In this document: positions 6,729 to 10,537 of the stretch, piece after piece
Numbering within the stretch: the first letter of the stretch is position 1
Layout of the letters: every line of letters begins with the position of its first letter
Assembly: GCA_002305535.1 (NCBI GenBank)
Contig: DBRE01000036.1
Location: 1-10,537, forward strand
Length of the DNA stretch: 10,537 nucleotides
From: Syntrophomonas sp. UBA1376
GTDB lineage: Bacteria; Bacillota; Syntrophomonadia; Syntrophomonadales; Syntrophomonadaceae
Reading direction: 5' to 3'
Made by a program: the position numbers and the translations under genes
Notes under the pieces: generated by a model
Told to the model about the DNA's origin: nothing
Databases searched by the model: none
What the model saw: the letters and a program-made list of their open reading frames with translations, nothing else

Positions 6729-7574
6729 CTATGGCATTAAGTCTAGAGTGATCCGCCCCAGATTGCCAGCACGAAAATCACTGATCATCTGGCGGGCAGT
6801 TTTTTCTGGGTCAGGCTGACCGCCTTTTACGAGATGACCCCTTTTTACAGAGATCTCCTTTAAGAGTTGTTCGTCATCCTCGGTAGTCTGTTCTAGTTTG
6901 TAATAGCTCTGAAAAATCTGAGGAGCTTGTTGGCGCAGAACCTTTAACAGGTATAAGGCCACCTCATACTCTTCATAAGCGTTTTCTCCGATTATGTTCA
7001 AAAGGGCTAATTTCAAGCCCTGTTCTTCGCTTTCGATTTTGGGCCACAGCAATCCGGGAGTATCCATTAACTCCATGTCCTCCCGCACTCTGATCCACTG
7101 TTTACCACGGGTCAATCCTGGTCGAGGGCCAGTGCGAGCCATTTTCTTTCCCACCAGGCTATTCAGAAAAGTGGATTTTCCCACATTGGGAACTCCCGTC
7201 ACCATCAACCGCACTGGTCTGATACGCCGCCCCCGGCGCAGCAGATCCTGACGCTGACTTTCATAAGCCTTTTGAATGACCTCCACAACTTCCCGTACCC
7301 CCTGACCCTTGACGGAGTTCACTGCCACGGCGTTCAAACCTTCTGCATGCAGAATTCCCAGAAAGCTTCGGGTAGCGTTGGGATCAGCCAAATCGTTCTT
7401 ATTTAAGATCAATATGATTTTCTTATGGCGGGCTAAATGCTCCAGATCAGGATTGCGACAGGACAGAGGGGCCCGGGCATCTACCAACATCAAGACTATA
7501 TCGACCAGCTTCAGATTTTCTTCAATATCTCGCCGGGCTTTGACCATATGACCCGGATACCAGTTTATCGTCAT
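6729..7574 (-). CDS. rbgA: Ribosome biogenesis GTPase RbgA (YlqF)
   Basis: GTPase of 281 aa (B. subtilis protein about 282) that drives late assembly of the 50S subunit. The GTP-binding motifs are in circularly permuted order: G4 NKND at 58-61, G1 GVPNVGKS at 127-134, the G2 region PGLTRG at 152-157, and G3 DTPG at 171-174. The N-terminus MTINWYPGHMVKA is the family signature. His9 matches the residue needed for GTP hydrolysis in the Bacillus enzyme. Residues 200-281 form the helical C-terminal RNA-binding domain. ATG 7574 has GGGGG 6 bases upstream. It follows rplS but is separated from it by a terminator palindrome. It would then be expressed by read-through, since I see no promoter in the 62-base gap. 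A very strong terminator follows, marking the end of the ribosomal transcript. Confidence 0.97.
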   Translation of the reverse strand: MTINWYPGHMVKARRDIEENLKLVDIVLMLVDARAPLSCRNPDLEHLARHKKIILILNKNDLADPNATRSFLGILHAEGLNAVAVNSVKGQGVREVVEVIQKAYESQRQDLLRRGRRIRPVRLMVTGVPNVGKSTFLNSLVGKKMARTGPRPGLTRGKQWIRVREDMELMDTPGLLWPKIESEEQGLKLALLNIIGENAYEEYEVALYLLKVLRQQAPQIFQSYYKLEQTTEDDEQLLKEISVKRGHLVKGGQPDPEKTARQMISDFRAGNLGRITLDLMP

Positions 7575-7589
7575 AATATCCCCCTGTAC

Positions 7590-7617
7590 AAAAAGAGAAT
7601 ACCTTAAGGTATTCTCT
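7590..7617 (-). terminator. Palindromic intrinsic terminator between rplS and rbgA
   Basis: Arms AGAGAATACC (7594-7603) and GGTATTCTCT (7608-7617) are perfect reverse complements around TTAA. Minus-strand RNA leaves the stem with U residues (7590-7594) and then GUAC. It lies 19 bases after the rplS stop and 20 bases before the rbgA start. It probably reduces rbgA output relative to rplS rather than ending the operon outright. Confidence 0.8.
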
Positions 7618-7636
7618 CCTCTGTTTATGTTCTCTT

Positions 7637-7987
7637 CTAATAGCGCCCTTTTTCCTTAACGCGTGCCTTCTTACCAACTCGATCTCGCAGATAGAACAGG
7701 CGAGCCCGGCGCACTTTACCACGGCGGGTGACCTCGATCTTGGCGATCTTGGGAGTATGCATTGGGAAAGTACGTTCCACGGCTACCCCGTAAGATATGC
7801 GGCGTACGGTAAAAGTCTGGGACAATCCAGCTCCTCGGATCTTAATAACAGTTCCTTCGAAAATCTGAATTCTCTCCCGAGTTCCTTCGACAACTTTAAC
7901 ATGGACTTTAACTGTGTCCCCAGGGCCAAATCTGGGAATATCACTTCTATACTGTTCCTCTTCAATTGATCTGATAATATCGTTCAA
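7637..7987 (-). CDS. rplS: 50S ribosomal protein L19
   Basis: L19 sits at the interface of the two ribosomal subunits. The product is 116 aa (about 115 is usual), beginning MNDIIRSIEEEQYRSDIPRF. It has the core GDTVKVHVKVVEGTRERIQIFEG, the FTVRRISYGVAVERTFP block, and a basic C-terminus with RRGKVRRARLFYLRDRVGKKAR. The frame is open to 8083, but the real start is TTG 7987. AAGGAGG (7996-8002) stands 8 bases before it and the family N-terminus begins exactly there. The extra upstream codons are leader RNA. The gene has its own promoter and leader, starting inside the end of the preceding methyltransferase gene, and a terminator behind. It can therefore be made in excess of its operon partners, as a ribosomal protein needs. 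A TTG start on such a highly expressed gene is unusual. Confidence 0.97.
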   Translation of the reverse strand: MNDIIRSIEEEQYRSDIPRFGPGDTVKVHVKVVEGTRERIQIFEGTVIKIRGAGLSQTFTVRRISYGVAVERTFPMHTPKIAKIEVTRRGKVRRARLFYLRDRVGKKARVKEKGRY

Positions 7988-8060
7988 CGTTCCGACCTCC
8001 TTCCACGAGGTGTTCATACACCTTAGAGTGTGCAGCGGACCACCTTTGTTACAGAACAAA
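7988..8060 (-). ncRNA. Structured rplS leader, probably the L19 autoregulatory leader
   Basis: Between the SPOUT gene and rplS the minus-strand RNA folds a 6-bp hairpin with loop CUGU (8045-8060) and a second hairpin (8008-8013 with 8018-8023), before the ribosome site at 7996-8002. Bacillus and relatives carry an L19 leader in this place that is thought to bind L19 for feedback. Position and first-stem layout fit, but I could not compare with the covariance model. Confidence 0.5.
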
Positions 8061-8063
8061 TGT

Positions 8064-8093
8064 ATTATAGCACAGCCAGTCAAGGCTTCTCAA
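8064..8093 (-). promoter_or_regulatory. Internal promoter for rplS
   Basis: Minus-strand TTGAGA (8088-8093), an 18-base spacer, and TATAAT (8064-8069) preceded by TGC make a good sigma-A promoter with an extended -10. The -35 lies within the last codons of the SPOUT methyltransferase gene. Transcription would start near 8057, inside or just at the first leader stem. Confidence 0.65.
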
Positions 8094-8679
8094 GAAAATC
8101 CGTAGGTTGATACCAATTTTCTCCCAACAGGCGATCCAATATGATGGCGACCGCACTGCGTACTGATAAATGATTATAGCTGCGCGATGCTTCAATGGGT
8201 TCCAGACTGCATTGGCAAGCCTTAAGCAAGTCACCATGTATTCCCCATCCGGTACCAAACAATAGCAAATAGGCTTTATCTTCCTCTAGAATATCCTGTT
8301 TGAGCTGGTTGAAGCTAATGGAGTTAGGTTGTATCCTGGCATCAGTTGCCACCATGGTAACTGGCAACCCGCTTGCTAAGGTGATCATATCAACCGCCTC
8401 TTCCAGGGTGTACACGAGTTTAAGCAGATCAAAAGCCTCTTTACGATCCGGGTTGTAACTTCCTCCGAAGCCCTCTTGCCAGAAGCTAGTTATCTCACGA
8501 ATCAGTTTGTGTTGATTTTCGGACGGGTGCACCACAAAAAAACCATCCACATCATAGGTACGGGCAGTACGGGCGATATCATGAAGATCAAGGTTGGTGA
8601 CTGAGGTCGTGATCACATCCAGGCGCTTGTTGTACATGGGATAATGCAACAGAGCAATATATACGCGGGATCGTTTCAC
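8080..8679 (-). CDS. SPOUT-fold RNA methyltransferase of the Methyltrn_RNA_4 family
   Basis: Protein of 199 aa, matching the family also represented by Thermotoga TM1570, a SAM-binding knotted (SPOUT) protein whose RNA target is, to my knowledge, not established. Family landmarks are clear. They are YIALLHYPMYNK (7-18), TNLDLHDIARTARTY (28-42), the tract YNPDRKEA (75-82), the SAM-loop-like LLFGTGWGI (138-146), and the C-terminal knot helix YNHLSVRSAVAIILDRLLGE (168-187). It is cytoplasmic, with no signal peptide. The GTG start directly abuts the TAA of trmD, and AAGGGAG lies 11 bases upstream within trmD, so translation is coupled to TrmD. It sits between trmD and rplS as in Thermotoga, which suggests work on rRNA or tRNA alongside TrmD and RimM. 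The rplS promoter overlaps its last codons. Confidence 0.88.
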   Translation of the reverse strand: MKRSRVYIALLHYPMYNKRLDVITTSVTNLDLHDIARTARTYDVDGFFVVHPSENQHKLIREITSFWQEGFGGSYNPDRKEAFDLLKLVYTLEEAVDMITLASGLPVTMVATDARIQPNSISFNQLKQDILEEDKAYLLLFGTGWGIHGDLLKACQCSLEPIEASRSYNHLSVRSAVAIILDRLLGENWYQPTDFLEKP

Positions 8680-9408
8680 TTAAGTCAAGTCTCCCTTGAA
8701 AATGATTTCTTCCAGTAAGATTCGTTCTTCCTGGTCATACTCCCTATTTAAGAGCAAATCGGGCCTCTTTAGCAAAGTAGTAAGCAAGCTTTGCTTCTTT
8801 CTCCACAAGCGGATCTTCTCATGGTGACCTGATAATAGGATATCCGGCACTCTTTTGTCCTGATACTCCACCGGACGGGTATATTGGGGATATTCCAACA
8901 AGCGGTTACCGAAACTCTCCTCCAGAGGTGACTGTTCATCCAGCACGCCGGGCAACAGTCTTACCACCGCATCGATCAGAACCATCGCCGGAAGCTCTCC
9001 TCCGGTTAGAATGAAATCCCCGATAGATATTTCCTCATCTACCTCATCCATAATACGGGCATCAAAGCCTTCATAGTGTCCGCATATTATTACCAGATGT
9101 TGAAACTGGGCCAGTTCAAAAGCCCGCTCCTGTTGCAAAGGCTTACCTTGGGGTGACATTAAGATCACCCAGGACTCAGGCGTTTTTACATCCTGTACAG
9201 CTGCTCCTATCACATCAGCTTTCATGACCATACCGGCCCCGCCGCCATAAGGATAATCATCCACCTGATGATGTTTGCCAGGCGCATAGTCTCGGATGTT
9301 AACAGTACGGATATTGACCAGTTCCTGTTCCTGAGCACGCTTGAGTATGCTCTCCGTTAGCGGGGAAACAAACATGTCGGGAAATAGAGTTAGGATATCA
9401 ATAATCAT
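8680..9408 (-). CDS. trmD: tRNA (guanine-37-N1)-methyltransferase
   Basis: TrmD methylates G37 next to the anticodon of tRNAs reading CNN and similar codons, preventing +1 frameshifts. The product is 242 aa from ATG 9408 (MIIDILTLFPDMF). The SPOUT knot motifs are present: GGGAGMVMK (55-63), MSPQGKP (84-90), CGHYEGFDARI (109-119), and ISIGDFILTGGELPAM (127-142). The C-terminal domain has LLEYPQYTRP and LLSGHHEKIRLWR. The frame extends up to TTG 9444, but that has no ribosome site and adds 12 residues without family match. ATG 9408 has GGGTG upstream and the usual N-terminus. The catalytic-region motif reads EESF, where E. coli and Bacillus have EDSF, so the general-base Asp is Glu here. rimM ends 41 bases upstream and the SPOUT gene begins with no gap. 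Confidence 0.96.
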   Translation of the reverse strand: MIIDILTLFPDMFVSPLTESILKRAQEQELVNIRTVNIRDYAPGKHHQVDDYPYGGGAGMVMKADVIGAAVQDVKTPESWVILMSPQGKPLQQERAFELAQFQHLVIICGHYEGFDARIMDEVDEEISIGDFILTGGELPAMVLIDAVVRLLPGVLDEQSPLEESFGNRLLEYPQYTRPVEYQDKRVPDILLSGHHEKIRLWRKKQSLLTTLLKRPDLLLNREYDQEERILLEEIIFKGDLT

Positions 9409-9449
9409 GTTATTCACCCAGATCAGTGGAACTGCTAGAGCCAACCAGA

Positions 9450-9971
9450 TTATTCACGATCGAGTAAACCAGGCAGCAGAGTGACCTGCATCACACCTTG
9501 CTCCAGATCAACACTTTGAATTACCTCGCTGATCGCCGGGATAAGGATTTCCCCGTATTCAGGGGATCGCACTAAATAAACATCGTTGGCTCCTGTTTCC
9601 AAAACCTCGGCCAGTTCACCCAGTAAGCCGTGTTGGGAATCAATGACCTGCAAACCAACCAGTTGAAAGTGATAATATACTCCCTCCGGCAGTGGATAAA
9701 CATCTTTTTCTTCCACCATAAGCAGGGCACCCCGAAAGGCATGAGCATCTTCCTTTGATTCCACCCCACGTAAGTTCACAAGGATCATCTTATTATGGGG
9801 TACAGCTGATTCCACTGTCACTGGTCGAACCACTCCCGCCTGGTTTAGATAAACCTGCTGGAGACCCTGGAAGCGTTCCGGGAAATCGGTTAAAGGAACG
9901 ACCTTGACCGTTCCCTTGTAGCCGTGAGTTCCAGCTATTCTCCCTATAGTGACCAGTTCATTAGGATCCAA
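9450..9971 (-). CDS. rimM: 16S rRNA processing protein RimM
   Basis: RimM binds ribosomal protein S19 and helps mature the 3' domain (head) of the 30S subunit. The product is 173 aa, normal for the family. The N-terminal RimM barrel has TIGRIAGTHGYKGTVKV (8-24) and a LRGVESKEDAHAFRGALLMV stretch (67-86). The C-terminal PRC-barrel has LPEGVYYHFQLVGLQV (94-109), TGANDVYLV (126-134) and ILIPAI (142-147). The start is TTG at 9971, with AGGGG 6 bases upstream. A stop lies in frame directly above, so no longer version exists and the next in-frame candidates would cut the barrel. It follows khpA after 17 bases and precedes trmD, the standard rimM-trmD pairing that links 30S maturation with tRNA modification. 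Confidence 0.96.
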   Translation of the reverse strand: MDPNELVTIGRIAGTHGYKGTVKVVPLTDFPERFQGLQQVYLNQAGVVRPVTVESAVPHNKMILVNLRGVESKEDAHAFRGALLMVEEKDVYPLPEGVYYHFQLVGLQVIDSQHGLLGELAEVLETGANDVYLVRSPEYGEILIPAISEVIQSVDLEQGVMQVTLLPGLLDRE

Positions 9972-9988
9972 GCTAACCCCTCATTTCA

Positions 9989-10219
9989 TCAACGCATAAT
10001 CTCTACGCCCACCCGTTTTCCTTCTTTGGCAGCAGCAGCTTTGGTAAGGGTACGAATGGACTTGGCAATCTTCCCTTGTTTGCCGATGACTTTTCCCATA
10101 TCGTCGGGAGCCACCCGCAGTTCGATGATGACGGAGCCTTCATCTTCGACTTCTGTGACCTGTACATCATCGGGGTTGTCTACCAGGGATCTGGCGATGA
10201 ATTCAACCAGTTCCTTCAA
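9989..10219 (-). CDS. khpA: KH-domain RNA-binding protein KhpA (YlqC)
   Basis: Small RNA-binding protein of 76 aa. It has one KH domain whose GxxG loop is GKQG at residues 46-49 within MGKVIGKQGKIAKSIR. In Firmicutes it works with KhpB/Jag and influences small-RNA action, cell elongation and division. The partner is not in this window. The frame is open to GTG 10228, but the start is better placed at TTG 10219. GGGGGTGAT (10224-10232), one mismatch from the full anti-Shine-Dalgarno complement, overlaps the GTG and is correctly spaced from the TTG. The resulting N-terminus MKELVEFIARSLVDNPDDV is that of clostridial homologues. It follows rpsP closely, in the conserved rpsP-khpA-rimM-trmD order. 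Confidence 0.94.
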   Translation of the reverse strand: MKELVEFIARSLVDNPDDVQVTEVEDEGSVIIELRVAPDDMGKVIGKQGKIAKSIRTLTKAAAAKEGKRVGVEIMR

Positions 10220-10223
10220 ATAT

Positions 10224-10232
10224 ATCACCCCC
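10224..10232 (-). promoter_or_regulatory. Shine-Dalgarno site that places the khpA start at TTG
   Basis: Minus-strand GGGGGTGAT differs by one base from the ideal GGAGGTGAT and ends 4 bases before TTG 10219. It contains the GTG that begins the longer reading, so that GTG cannot be the start served by this site. Confidence 0.75.
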
Positions 10233-10240
10233 TGTTTTAA

Positions 10241-10507
10241 CTACTTGCGGCTTTCAGCAAATTTAGCAATAACACCTTGTTTTTGCAGTAGAGACTTAAC
10301 CGTATCCGAGGGCTTGGCTCCATCTGAAAGCCATTTCAAAGCTTTTTCCTCGTCGATTTTAACGGTGGCCGGGTTGGTAGTGGGGTCATAATAACCAATT
10401 TCCTCAATGAATTTTCCATCCCGGGGAGAACGGGCATCCGCTACGACAATGCGGTAAAAAGGTCTCTTCTTAGCACCCATTCTTCTTAATCTGATTTTGG
10501 TTGCCAT
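10241..10507 (-). CDS. rpsP: 30S ribosomal protein S16
   Basis: S16 is a structural protein of the 30S subunit, needed early in body assembly. The product is 88 aa, normal for the family. It begins MATKIRLRRMGAKKRPFYRI and continues VVADARSPRDGKFIEEIGYYDP, the diagnostic S16 stretch, with KIDEEKALKWLSDGAKPSDTVKSLL after it. ATG 10507 is preceded by AGGAGGTGAACCC, a near-perfect ribosome site. It is the first gene of the rpsP-khpA-rimM-trmD group. Its promoter, and any ffh gene that often precedes it, lie beyond the right edge. Confidence 0.98.
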   Translation of the reverse strand: MATKIRLRRMGAKKRPFYRIVVADARSPRDGKFIEEIGYYDPTTNPATVKIDEEKALKWLSDGAKPSDTVKSLLQKQGVIAKFAESRK

Positions 10508-10537
10508 GGGTTCACCTCCTCGATAACTTATCCTGGT

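Noticed and set aside
7988..8083. Longer rplS reading with a start at 8083
   Set aside because: The extra residues come from the leader RNA and have no L19 homology. The AAGGAGG site serves TTG 7987.
9409..9444. Longer trmD start at TTG 9444
   Set aside because: There is no ribosome site, and the TrmD N-terminus begins at MIIDILTLFP.
9924..10391. 155-codon plus-strand open frame across khpA and rpsP
   Set aside because: It lies antisense to two certain genes, has Ser-rich composition typical of antisense shadow frames and no family motif.

Overview
All thirteen genes lie on the minus strand, so transcription runs from high to low coordinates. The conserved order rpsP-khpA-rimM-trmD-SPOUT methyltransferase-rplS-rbgA, followed by rnhB and a FliK/YlqG-like gene, is the ribosome-maturation neighbourhood of Firmicutes. 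The SPOUT gene between trmD and rplS, the selenium/sulfur-type YedE transporter, the Fe-S flavin oxidoreductase, purine-rich Shine-Dalgarno sites and frequent TTG/GTG starts point to an anaerobic clostridial lineage. Something like Syntrophomonadaceae or Desulfotomaculum relatives is a guess. No tRNA, rRNA, CRISPR, insertion sequence or integrase was seen, and no gene-free stretch exceeds about 200 bases.

Layout, in transcription order. (1) 10507-7637: ribosome and tRNA genes, namely ribosomal protein S16, the KH protein KhpA, the 16S maturation factor RimM, the tRNA m1G37 methyltransferase TrmD, an uncharacterised SPOUT methyltransferase and ribosomal protein L19. rplS has its own extended -10 promoter and a structured leader at the end of the SPOUT gene, and a palindromic terminator behind it. 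(2) 7574-6729: rbgA, a circularly permuted GTPase for 50S assembly. It ends at an unusually long hairpin with a poly-T run that may also be a repeat element. (3) 6528-5235: a two-gene unit, a YedE/YeeE-type membrane transporter and a TusA-like CPxP protein, behind a promoter whose start point is covered by a near-perfect palindrome (a candidate operator). It ends in a hairpin. (4) 5129-3945: a membrane-anchored CapA-type metallophosphatase-like protein. (5) 3840-1: an extended -10 promoter, then an old-yellow-enzyme/FadH-type Fe-S flavoprotein, RNase HII, and a FliK/YlqG-like protein running off the left edge. These three are tightly packed (one 0-nt junction, one overlap) and look like one transcript.

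Functionally the window combines a ribosome/tRNA-quality operon with an inserted accessory stretch (yedE-tusA, capA, flavoprotein) between rbgA and rnhB. I found no convincing entirely new system. The parts most worth a second look are the yedE-tusA unit with its palindromic operator, the long hairpin after rbgA, and the uncharacterised SPOUT enzyme paired with TrmD.

Several starts were moved from the longest open frame, using Shine-Dalgarno placement and family N-termini (khpA, trmD, rplS, tusA-like).
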